DNA from: Paenibacillus sp. FSL M7-0420 | GTDB lineage: Bacteria > Bacillota > Bacilli > Paenibacillales > Paenibacillaceae | Reading direction: 5' to 3' | DNA length: 64,000 bases | Assembly: GCF_038002345.1 (NCBI RefSeq) | Contig: NZ_JBBOCJ010000001.1 | Location: 2,480,001 to 2,544,000 of the forward strand | Part shown: piece after piece, positions 17,501-28,200 of the stretch | Position numbering within the stretch: the stretch's first letter is position 1 | Layout of the letters: each line of letters begins with the position of its first letter | Translations under genes and position numbers: made by a program | The notes under the pieces: model-generated | Database searches by the model: none | What the model was told of the DNA's origin: nothing | The model's input: the letters and a program-made list of their open reading frames with translations, nothing else

Positions 17501-19215
17501 TTTATACACTTGAGGCCATTCCGCTTAATATGAACGGTAAGCCGGATAACAGCAGATTAGCGTCCTTAGGCCAGCCTATGGAAGCGGAGAACGATTTCGC
17601 TGAACCGTCCACAGAGATTGAAAGAACGCTGGAACGAATCTGGTGTGAGGTCTTAGGGGTCCGGCGGGTTAGTATCCGCGATCATTTCTTCGAAATTGGC
17701 GGAGACTCCATTATCAGCATGCAGGTTATCGCCAAGGCGGCAGAGGCAGGAATTAAGCTCGAATTAAAGTCTTTTTACGATGATAAATGTATTGAACAAA
17801 TGGCATTAAAGGCTGAGGCAGTTGAACAAATCTGCTGTGATCAGGGAGAGGTTACAGGTACTTACCAGTTGACACCTATCCAGCAGTGGTTCTTCACCCA
17901 TAATTTCCCGGAAAATAACCATTGGAATCAGTCTGTAAGCTTTGAATTGAAGGAGACTGTAGATGCCGGGCGATTGAATGAAGCGCTCAATGAAGTGTGC
18001 CGGCAGCATGATTTGTTAAGAACCCGCGTACTTCCCGGAACGGCTCCAAGGTATGCGGATATTCTGCCGTTTGCCTACAGTGAACGCTTGAAGACAGTAG
18101 AGATTCCAGCTCATGATGACTATGATCAGCGGATGCAGCAGGAATTGGAGGCTTTTCAGCAATCTCTTAATTTGCAAGCGGGAGAAGTATTTAAAGGGCT
18201 GCTTATTGTATCCCATACGTTGTCAAGCAGCAGGCTGGTATTGACAGCACATCATCTGGTATGCGACGCGGTGTCCTTCAGGTTCATCGTCGAGGATCTA
18301 TTGAATGGCTATCAGGCCTTAGCAGATAAGCGGGAAGTCAGACTTCCGCAGAAAACCTCATCCTTCATAAGCTGGAGCAACGCGGCAGAAGCATACGCCG
18401 GCAGCCATGAAGCAGTGAGCAAAAAAAAGGAGTGGACAAAAGAAATTGCGGCTCATTCAAGAAAAACCAAAAGAGGCCGCTCCAGCATAGACAATCTTGA
18501 AGGAGAAGCAGAGCAATGCCTGTTCTCCTTATCGGAAGAAGATACCGCCAAGCTAATGATTGAAGTGCCTAAGCATTACAGCATTCAGCCTATTGAGGTC
18601 ATGATTGCCGCCCTGGAAACGATGCTGCATGAATGGGATGGCGCAGACCATACCTTATATCTGGAAAGTCACGGAAGAGATATGCTTGCCGGTCAGGTGG
18701 ATCTGTCAAGAACGGTAGGCTGGTTTACCAACCTGTATCCTTTGTACTTCTCTGCAGATGATATTTCAACTACTGGAGCTACGTTAAGAAAAGTGAAAGA
18801 CAGATTAGCTGCCGTGCAGAAGCGTAAGTTCGAGTTCTTGCTTAGTGATGGCCCCCGTGAAGCTATTGATATTGTTTTTAATTACATGGGGCATTTGGAT
18901 AACAAAACCTTGGAGCATGCACCTTTCCGGCTGATTACCGGCGAACCGCTGTACCCTAGGGGATTGAAGAATACAAGAGTTAGTCTGCTTGAAGTCAACG
19001 CGTATATCCGGCAGGACCGCTTAACCTTCGAGTGGGGATATAACCCGAATATCCATTCCGGGGAGCACATCGTGCAGCAGGCAAATGCTTTCACGGATAC
19101 GCTTAAGGGGATGATCAGCTACTGTATTGAATCTGAGGATGATGGAGTTTCCGCTGCAGATTTTGACGATGTGGATATGGAAGATTTAGATTTCATCCTG
19201 GCAAAGTTCAATTAA
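14581..19215 (+). CDS. Non-ribosomal peptide synthetase, C-A(Phe)-PCP-E
   Basis: This is a one-module NRPS that adds phenylalanine and epimerises it to the D form. A charged helical N-terminus (about 1-50) may dock to the preceding PKS. Condensation domain: about 55-475, with HHIVSDG near residue 191. Adenylation domain: about 495-985, with YTSGTTGQPKG near 660 and FDASVWE near 705. Aligning its core to the GrsA Phe domain gives the pocket code DAWTIAAVCK, the classical phenylalanine code. Carrier: about 1010-1080, with FFEIGGDSI, the GGDS form typical before epimerases. Epimerase: about 1090-1530, with HHLVCDAVS, a SRTVGWFTNLYP motif and FNYMG. The length of 1544 residues is normal for C-A-T-E. 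The ATG follows GGAGAG, and the gap to the next gene is 31 bp. Confidence 0.93.
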   Translation: MQNNESGSVKNRVNALSDAKRLLLESLLEEQRKKKRQIILQEKGLHRVIKRAPELTVLPSNYMQKKIWYVEQLFNESVTYNVSGYVTFHGKLQVELLHKAFRTVVKQQEVLRSKFKGGQGQLEVELSEDTEEPVFKSYDCSQAGMELSPDDIRQRMYTEGIQPFRLAEGKLIRLICYKLSETEWIGQIVWHHIVSDGYSSGIFIRELLQLYEAYTGASMAPVEEHAVQYYDYVIHMNDRIAKGEFDHQLKFWREQLSGSSMTCMLPTDYTAGHGLTYHGERVAFSIRKELKIKLEAAAKKHGVTLFVLLMSALKIMLHKYVHQNDIIVGVPVTGRNEEECQSIIGCFLNMLPIRSTIGEEQQLFDYIQAENAQVMQALKHQDLPFDFIVEDLKVERDLLSTPIYQVVFSYETHALKDITTKDFYLEFEELDLKTAKVDLALEVNDDKDGLSAWFEYKSDKFSRERIEKIKDYYLNILQFIAEYDNRAIANIEMISEEEKDEILYSFNEKVTDYKPQTIKQLFETQAALRKEAVAVVCGNEKITYKELNNRSNQLAHHLRKTGVGCESLVAIMLDKSIEAIIAILGVTKAGGAYMPVDLTYPRERMEYILEDSKVRYMITSGIHQDYAGVEQISMGDKRIETESTDNLADHSNPDNLAYVIYTSGTTGQPKGVMVEHSGIVNLRDYFWNKYKVTTDDTILQFANLVFDASVWEIIMGILTGARLCIITKEVALDVNLLELELKRHNVTVATLPPPYWNVIADRPIGIRLLITAGSATSVNLVEKLAEPIEYFNAYGPTETTVCASDWQYERTVQIPNRIPIGKPIANMQIYIMNYTSLCGKGIIGELCIAGAGIARGYLNRPELTAEKFIDNPYGPGKLYRTGDYASWLNDGNIAFTGRIDNQVKIRGHRIEIGEIESKLSSHNKVIEAVVIPESDHQSNLYLAAYLVVDAAVTLTEIRSFLNDGLPSYMIPSAFYTLEAIPLNMNGKPDNSRLASLGQPMEAENDFAEPSTEIERTLERIWCEVLGVRRVSIRDHFFEIGGDSIISMQVIAKAAEAGIKLELKSFYDDKCIEQMALKAEAVEQICCDQGEVTGTYQLTPIQQWFFTHNFPENNHWNQSVSFELKETVDAGRLNEALNEVCRQHDLLRTRVLPGTAPRYADILPFAYSERLKTVEIPAHDDYDQRMQQELEAFQQSLNLQAGEVFKGLLIVSHTLSSSRLVLTAHHLVCDAVSFRFIVEDLLNGYQALADKREVRLPQKTSSFISWSNAAEAYAGSHEAVSKKKEWTKEIAAHSRKTKRGRSSIDNLEGEAEQCLFSLSEEDTAKLMIEVPKHYSIQPIEVMIAALETMLHEWDGADHTLYLESHGRDMLAGQVDLSRTVGWFTNLYPLYFSADDISTTGATLRKVKDRLAAVQKRKFEFLLSDGPREAIDIVFNYMGHLDNKTLEHAPFRLITGEPLYPRGLKNTRVSLLEVNAYIRQDRLTFEWGYNPNIHSGEHIVQQANAFTDTLKGMISYCIESEDDGVSAADFDDVDMEDLDFILAKFN

Positions 19216-19246
19216 GGTCACTCAGGGACAAGAAAGAGGAGAATAA

Positions 19247-22200
19247 ATGAACAAGAGGAACGTTGCAGATATCTATGGATTATCCACCATGCAGGAAGGC
19301 ATGCTGTTCCACAGCTTGAAAAGTGAAAGCAGCAGCATGTATTTGGAGCAATTCTCGTGCAAATTACACGGGCAGATTAATTTCGAATATTTTTGGGATG
19401 CCTGGCAAAAGGTCATTAACGATCATTCCGCTTTAAGAACCGCCTTTGTCTGGGAAGGTGTGAAAAAACCTGTTCAGGTAGTTCTGAAGCAATGCGAATG
19501 CAGCTACATTCAGTATGACTGGAGCAATCTGCCGAGGGAAGAAATCGAGCATGATTATAGCATGTTTCTTGAAAATGACCGAATGATGGGTTTTGAACTG
19601 GACAAGGCTCCGCTGATGAGATTTGCTCTAATTCAAATTACAGAAGACAGCTATTATTTTGTCTGGAGCTTTCACCACATTATAATGGATGGCTGGTCAC
19701 TGCCTCTGGTACTGGAGGAAATGTTCGGGAATTATAAAGCGTTCAAGACAGGGGAGGCACCGGCGAAGCACAAATCCGCATCATTTAAGGACTATATCCA
19801 TTGGCTGCATAAACAGGATGCCGGGGTCTCCAGACAGTACTGGAAAGAAAAGCTGAAGGGCTTTGAGGAAGCTTTGCCTCTGTATACTGAACCTGCAGTG
19901 GAAGAGCAGAAGGGTGAGACCCGTAAACTCTCCTTACGGCTTTCAGAGGATATACATAATTCTATCGAGCAGATCACTAAAAATAACGGTTTCAGCGCCT
20001 ACCAATTGTATAATCTTGCCTTTGCCATCTTGTTGAGTAAATACAGTGGAAAAGAAGATGTCGTCTATGGGACGACTGTATCGGGAAGACCTGCGGAATT
20101 AAAAGGTATCGATCACACCGTAGGCATCTTTATCAATACCATTCCGGTCCGTGTTCAGTTAGACGGTAATCTTACCTTGCTGGAGTGCCTGGAGAACCTC
20201 ACACAGGATCAAATCAGCCGCAGTCCCCATGAATATATGTCTTTGGCTGAGATCAGCAGCGCCCTTAATCTGCCTGAATTATTCCAGAGTATTTTTGTAT
20301 ATGAGAATTATGCCAATGCGCAGGCTTATAAGGATATCACAGAGTTCTCAATCGCAGAGCTGCAATTAAGAGAAGAAATCAATTATCCGCTGGCCTGGGT
20401 GGTTAAGCCGGATCACGGAATCCTTGTGGAGACGATTTATAATTCCGCTTATTTCAGCGACAGGATCATTGAAGAATTTCAAAGGAGCTTCATAACGATT
20501 TTGGATGAAATGGTCCTTAAAATAAATGAAGCTATCCGCACGATTCAACTGCTTCCATCGGAGCAGAATACAGATTTCAAAGCAGGGAAGGCAGTATCCG
20601 CCGTTGTGAACCTGCATAACCAGCCTATCCCTCAGAGTTCGGCTTCCGCTATACCGCGCGTTCTGATTGTTGATCCCTATGGGCACCCGCTTCCGGACGG
20701 ATTCGAGGGCAGTGTATGTACGCCGGATCAGACCGCTTCCGGGTATAGGGGCCGTTATTATGCAGATGGAACGTTAATGATTAATGAGACCTTAAGCACC
20801 AGCATGGTGATTGGCGGAATCAAACGTGATTTGCCTGCGCTGGAGCGTGCCCTAAGAGCGGAATCATTAGTAGATGATGTGAAGCTGCTTCACCGTTATA
20901 ACAGGGAGGGTGAATCCAAGCTTGTTGTCTATTATGTAGAACCGGTGACGGGTGCTGTAGTGGAACAAGCGGCATTCGATGAAGAACGAACTGGTGCCAT
21001 AAGAGGTGCAATCGTCGACAGGTTGTGCACCTTGCTTGACTTCAATAAGAAGGATTGTCTGGCAGCAGCAGAGCTCGTTCCTGTGTCAAACATTCCTTAT
21101 TACAGAGATGGCGTTGTCAAAATCAATGATTTGCTCGAACTGGAAATTATTAATGACAACCTCATTCAGCGCTGGAGTAATTTAGTTATCCCGGATGAGC
21201 AGAGCGCTATGAGTGAATCTCCTGTGAAGTTCGTGCGCAAGGCCGCAAGAATCAGCCGGGATAACGTGCATATCTCCGATTTGGCCGATGATTATTCTTT
21301 TATTAAGAAGAAGAGCTCCGGCAAAATGGACAAGGCTGAAGGGGCTGAGACCCGCAAGGAAGAGAGCAGCGCTGAAACACAGCTATCCCTCATTGTTGGA
21401 GAAGACGTGATCATTCCTGAGAATACCGTCTTTGATCTGGGTTATTACATCAAACGGGCTGCCGATCAAGCTCCTGATGATTATGGAATCCGGTTCGTTA
21501 ATTATGATGGCAGCATTGACTTTGTTAACTATAAGCAGGTCTACAGTGAAGCCAAGGCTATCTGCTGCGGTCTTATCGAAAGAGGCTTGCAGCCTGGGGA
21601 TAAGGTCATCTATCAGATGGATAACAACCGGAATTATGTAAATACGTTCTGGGCTTGTATGTTAGGCGGCTTTATCGGGATTCCGGCCACGGTAGCTGCT
21701 TCTTATAAAGAAGATAATGCAGTGATCCGCAAGCTGTTGAATGCTTGGAAAATGCTTGAACAGCCTGTGATTGTGACGGATGAAGCGCTGGCTGCAAGTA
21801 TTCGCAGTGTTCCCGGAGTTCTTGGCGGCGAAGAAGAGTTCACCGTCTATTCCGCTGAACAATTGATGAACAGCCGGGATATAGAAATTACCTACGAGGT
21901 GAAGCCGGATGATGTAGCGCTGCTGCTGCTTACCTCGGGAAGCACAGGAATGCCGAAAGGAGTTATGCAGACCCACAGAAATATTCTGAGACGCACCATT
22001 GCCGCCTGCCAAAATAACGGGTTTGGTCCAGGAGAAGTAACCTTTAACTGGATGCCTATGGACCATGTGGGCGGAATTGTTATGTGTAATGTAAGAGACA
22101 TCTATCTGCATTGCCAGGAGATTCTGGCACCTGTTAATTATATTCTGGAAGCTCCGCTCCGGTGGCTTACGCTGATGAGTGATTTCAGAGCTACGAATAC

Positions 22201-25200
22201 CTGGGCACCCAACTTTGCCTTTAATTTGATTAACAGCCTTGAGAGTGGAATCAAAGCACTGAATATTGACCTGTCTGCCCTGCGGTTTATAACCAACGGC
22301 GGAGAGGTGGTAGTGGCGCGGACCGCCCTGAAGTTTAATGAGATCCTTAAGCCGTATCATCTGGATAAGTCGGCAATGATGCCGTGCTTCGGGATGTCCG
22401 AGACGTGTGCGGGTTCCATATATTCCACGGATTTCGGTCAAGATGTAGTGAAGCAGGAGGATAGCAGTGTAAGTGTAGGCAGACCTCTTCCAGGGAACAG
22501 AATCCGTATTGTCGATGCTCAGAATGAATTAGTGCCTCTCTATACAGAAGGACGCTTTCAGATGGCCGGGGTGTGCATTACACCGGGATATTACAATAAC
22601 CCCAAAGCAAACGCCGAAGCATTTACGCCAGACGGCTGGTTCGATACGGGGGATCTGGGGATTATAACCGACCGGGGACTTACCATTACAGGCAGGGCCA
22701 AAGACATCATTATCATCAATGGTGTCAACTATAATAATTCGGAAATTGAGGCCATCCTTGAGGAGATTGACGGGGTTGAAGTATCTTATACAGCTGCGGT
22801 ATCAGTCAAGGCAAGCGGTTCACAAGAGGAAGAATTAGCGATCTTCTTCCATCCGGTATCCATGGATGCCGGGAGGCTTAAAGGGATCATCAAAGAGATG
22901 CAAAAGGTAATCACTTCAAAAATCGGGCTTGTTATTGAATACATCATCCCTCTGGCTAAAAAAGAGATTCCAAAGACAGGAATTGGTAAAATTCAGCGGA
23001 TTCTGTTAAGAGATTCCCTGCTTGCCGGCAAATACGATGCTGTCCTGAAAAAACTCGAAATCGTCAGAAATAAGAACACCGTAAAGCCATGGATATTCAA
23101 GAAAGTATGGAAGCCGCTGAGCTTTAAGGTTGAAGAGGGCTCCGTACCCTGCGTCAATATCCTGGTGTTTGAGGACCGCCACGGATTGGCGGCTGAATTC
23201 ATAGAATGTATGGGCCTGGATGAAACCAGGGTCATATCGGTCAAGCAAGAGGACCGCTTCCAGGTATATGACCGGAATCATTATGGCTGTGATTATACCC
23301 GTTATGAGGGCTGCAAAGAGCTGTTTGACTATTTTAAGCAAATCGGGTGGACGGCCGATCATATGATCTATCTTCCCACTTATCAAATAAACGCTAGCGG
23401 ACATGCAGATATCTCAAACAGTAACCAACTCGGTGTCTTTAGTCTAATCCACTTACTGCAGGTATTGGCGAACAATGACCTGTGCGCTTCTACAAGCCTG
23501 TATGTGGGTAGCAGCAATGTGTTCCCGGATGCAGGCGGCCTGGAAACCCGTTATGATAATGCCGCATTAATCGGCTTCATGGCTACTCTGGATACGGAGA
23601 ATACGGGTGTACGATCGCTGCTGATCGATTTGGAAGGAAGGGATATCAAGCAGGATGCCCGCTTATTACGCGCTGAGATTATGCACGGAGAGACTGCTGT
23701 GAAGGAAATCAGTTACCGTGACGGCAGGAGATTAACATGGAAGCTCCGGAATGTGCCTTTACGGAAAGCAGAACCCAAGACAAAGATCAGACAAGGCGGA
23801 CATTATGTGGTAACCGGGGGCCTAGGGGGCATCGGCACAAAAATCTGCAGTCAGCTCATTGAAAACTATCAGGCTAATCTTCTGATCCTGGGAAGAAGCG
23901 ATCTGGGGACTCTTGAGGATAAGGATAGCAGAGTTCAGCATTACGACCAATTAGTTGCACTAGGAACTTCCATCAGTTACCGGCAGGCGGATGTGTGTGA
24001 TCTGGATTCCATCATGCAGGCGGTTGAAGATTATGAGCAATCGAAGGGGATTCAGATTGATGGAATAATACATCTTGCCGGGAATTCAAGCTACCAGCGG
24101 CATTTTGACAACCGGGATTCATACCTGATTACGGAAATCGGACAGCAGACTTTTACCGAAGAATTCAATGCCAAGGTCTATGGCGTGTTAAATCTGTTTG
24201 AACTCTTGAAAAGCAGAAAAGATGCGATGCTGATCACTTTCTCTTCGGTGACCTCGCTGCTCGGAAGTGCGACCTTCAGTGCCTATGCGGCAGGGAACAG
24301 CTTCCTGGAAATGTTCTGTAAGTATGCAGCCGGCCAGTTAGGGTATGCAGTGAAATGTATCTCTTGGACGATGTGGGATAAGATCGGAATGACTGCGGGA
24401 AGCCTGCAATCCATTAACAGTCTCAGTGAATCCATCGGGCAGCATGTGATCAGTGAGCAGGATGGCCTGTTATTCTTTGAAGCCCTGTTGAATCTTGGCG
24501 ACGACATGGTCTATGTAGGGATTGACGAGAATAATGTGCATATCAGCCACAGAATTGATGAGAAAGTGTATGCCAAAGAATATCTTGCTGTCTACAGGCA
24601 GGAAGATACAGAGGCGCTTCTCCAGCTTGAGAACGCCAGGGTCCTGGATGATTATGGCGCGGTAAGCACGCTGAAGATGCTCACGGTCAACAGGGATGGC
24701 GAAGTGATCGAAGAGGAACAAGCAGAGCAATATGTAGAAGCGTCTACAGATGCTGAGAGAATCATAAGCAACATTTGGTCCGAAGTATTAGCCACCGGGA
24801 AAATAGGGATGAATGATAATTTCTTTGAGCTTGGAGGACATTCCTTAAAGGCAACCCAGGTCGTCTCCAGAATCAAAAAAGAATACGGGATCGAATTTGC
24901 CATCAATGACTTATTCTATCATCCGACTGTTGGAGCGCTGGCTAAGCTTGTGGAAGAGAGAGTTCACCCGGCTACGGATTCCAAGGGAGAAGGTCACCTT
25001 CCCAAATTATCTGATGAAGAGAAGAAACAGGGCATACCGGTTTCTTATGCCCAGCAAAGACTTTGGTTCTTAAAGCAATATGATGAAGAAAGTGCGTTTT
25101 ACAATATTCTGGAGAGCATCAGGCTTAAAGGCGAGTTGAATGTCTCCTGCCTGCAGCAGGCTGTTACAGAAATCGTCAAGCGCCATGAAGGACTCAGAAC

Positions 25201-28200
25201 GACCTTCGACAACATTGAAGGGCAAATTATGCAGGTTCTGCATGATGTGGATGCCATAGAAATCCCTCTGCAGAATCTAATGCATGTGGAAGAAGAGGCA
25301 AGAGAGCAGGTAATTACCAAACTGGCAGATGAAGAAGTCCATCAGGAATTTGATTTCAAAAACGGACCGTTGATCAGATGTAAGCTGCTTAAATTTGCTG
25401 CGGATGAGCATGTTATTTTCCTCACCATGCATCATATTATTTCCGACGGCTGGTCTATGGGAGTCTTTGTACATGAATTCGTCGAGCTATATGATGCCTT
25501 AGTGAATCAAAGGCCGGCCGAATTACCCGAAATTGAATGGCAGTATGCGGATTATACCCAGTGGCAGAGAGACTGGTTCACCGGAAAGGTTAAAGAAGAC
25601 CAGTTCCTGTATTGGAAGAACAAGCTCAAGGATGTTGCTACCCTGGATATCCCGTCGGATTACGACAGACCGAAAGTACAAACCTTTAACGGGAAAAAGG
25701 ACTTCTTTGTATATAGCAAGAGCATGATGGACCGGGTGAATGAACTGGCAGAAGCTACGGGCGCTACACCCTTTATGATTTATCTGGCGGCGGTCGATGT
25801 CCTGTTCGCGAGATATACCGGACAGGAGGATATCGCCATTGGAACTCCGATTGCCAATCGGACGCGGATGGAAACAGAGAATACGATCGGATTCTTTGTG
25901 AACACCCTGGTGCTCCGCAATGATTTGTCAGGCGATATTTCCTTCATGGAATTGATTGAACGGGTAAAGACAAGTGCGCTGGAGTCCTATGATGCGCAGG
26001 ATATGCCGTTCGAGATGCTGGTGGATGAATTGGAGCTGGAACGCGATTTAAGCAGAAACCCGTTGTTCCAAGTGATGTTCTCCCTTCAAAATGAAGCACT
26101 GCCAGATTTCAAGTTGCCGAATCTTGCGATTACCCGAGTGGAAACAGACAATAAATCAGCAATGTTCGATTTCTGGATTTCTATGAGAGAGCTGGAAGAC
26201 GGAGTGCACACCTTATGTGAATACAATACGGATATCTATAAAACAGGTACCATACGCAAGATGATGCGGCATCTGGAGAACATCATCAACAGCCTATGCG
26301 CAGATCCTTATCAAAAAATCAAGCAGTTCAATTTCATGGATAAAGAAGAAATCAATGAAATCCTCTATGAGCACAATAAAACGGATGTTCCATTGGAGAA
26401 AGAATTATTTATCCATGAATTATTTGAAGAACAGGCGCTCTTAAGACCGGATGCACCGGCGCTGAAATTCCAGGGAGACACACTTACGTATCTGGAATTT
26501 AATATGCGGGTGAATCAAGTCGCCCATTATCTGATTGCGCAGGGAATAGGCTATGAAGATTTCGTTGGTGTGTACGCAGACCGGTCCATTGAAATGATGG
26601 TAGCCGTCTATGGGATTCTAAAAGCAGGCGCGGCCTATATTCCTATTGATCCAACCTATCCCCGGGACCGGGTAGATTATATGCTTCAGGATTCTGAGGT
26701 TAAGCTGGTGCTGACCTGCATGGACGAGACCGATGCGCTTGCGGGAATCCGTAAGGTGGATTTGCGGGACAAGGAACTGTTCCTGCCGATGAGTACCGGT
26801 AATCCCGGAGTGAAGGTTGAAGGTACCCACGCGGCGTACATGATTTATACCTCAGGTTCGACAGGAAAGCCTAAAGGAACGATTAATATTCACAGCGGCA
26901 TCCGAAACCGTATTGTATGGGGCCAAAAAGAATTTGGGATGCAGCCGGGAGACCGGCAGGTGCAGAAGACACCCTTCAGCTTCGATGTATCCTGCAGCGA
27001 GATTTTTTGGGCGCTGACGGTAGGTGCCTGTCTGGTTATAGCCAAGCCTGAAGGGCATAAAGACGTGGAGTATCTCGCTCAGCTGATCAGGGATGAACAG
27101 ATTACCATCTCTCATTTTGTGCCTTCGATCCTGAAGCTGTTTCTGGAGCATCCCGGAGCCAAGCAGGCAGGAAGCAGTCTGAGAAAAGTGTTCTGCAGCG
27201 GGGAGGCATTGCCGTACCGGTTAAAGGAACAGTTCTTCCAGACCTTCGATGCAGGTCTATACAACCTGTATGGCCCTACCGAAGCCTCCGTTGAAGTATC
27301 TTACTACGATTGCAGCGAGAAGCTGGATAAAGAGATTGTGCCGATCGGCAAGCCCATCTCTAATGTGCAGCTGTATGTACTGGACGAGTACATGAATCCC
27401 GTTCCCTATAATGTGAGCGGAGAGCTATTCATTGCCGGTGCGAACCTGGCCAGAGGATACTACAAACGTGACGATCTGACAGCCGAGAAATTCATTCCGA
27501 ATCCGTTCAGTAAATATGTGGCTGCACGGATGTACCGGACCGGTGACATTGTCAAATTGCTGCCGGACGGCAACATCAACTTCATAGGACGCGCTGACAA
27601 TCAGGTCAAAGTAAGAGGACTGCGCATTGAATTAGGGGAAATCGAAAAGGTGATTCAGTCGCATCCTTCCGTTAAGGATAACGTAGTCATCAACTTAGAG
27701 GATGGAAATGATGTAAGAATCGTGTCCTACATTGTCCGTGATGTGAATTATAGAGAACAGGACGTCATGGAGGAGAGCAAGGAGCAGGTCACCCAGTGGG
27801 AATCGATATTCGATAATGCCTACAACAAAGAGGAAACGATTCAAGATTTCAGTCTAAATACAATCAGCTGGAACAGCAGCTACACCGGGGAGAAGCTTGG
27901 TACCCCGGAAATGGAAGAGTGGCTTGCCGATTCCGTCGATCTGATTAAGAGCTTTAAGCCGCGTAGAGTACTGGAGGTCGGTTGCGGTACAGGGATGATT
28001 CTGTTCAAAATCGCCCCGTTATGCGAAGAGTACGTGGGTATTGATTTATCGAGGATAGGCCTCGATTATATCGAACAGAATTTGGACAGCTCCATGAATG
28101 TCAGACTATATCAGAAATCGGCTGATGAGCTTGGCGAGCTGCAGAATGAGACATTCGACACCATTATTATCAACTCTGTCATTCAGTACTTCCCGAGCGG

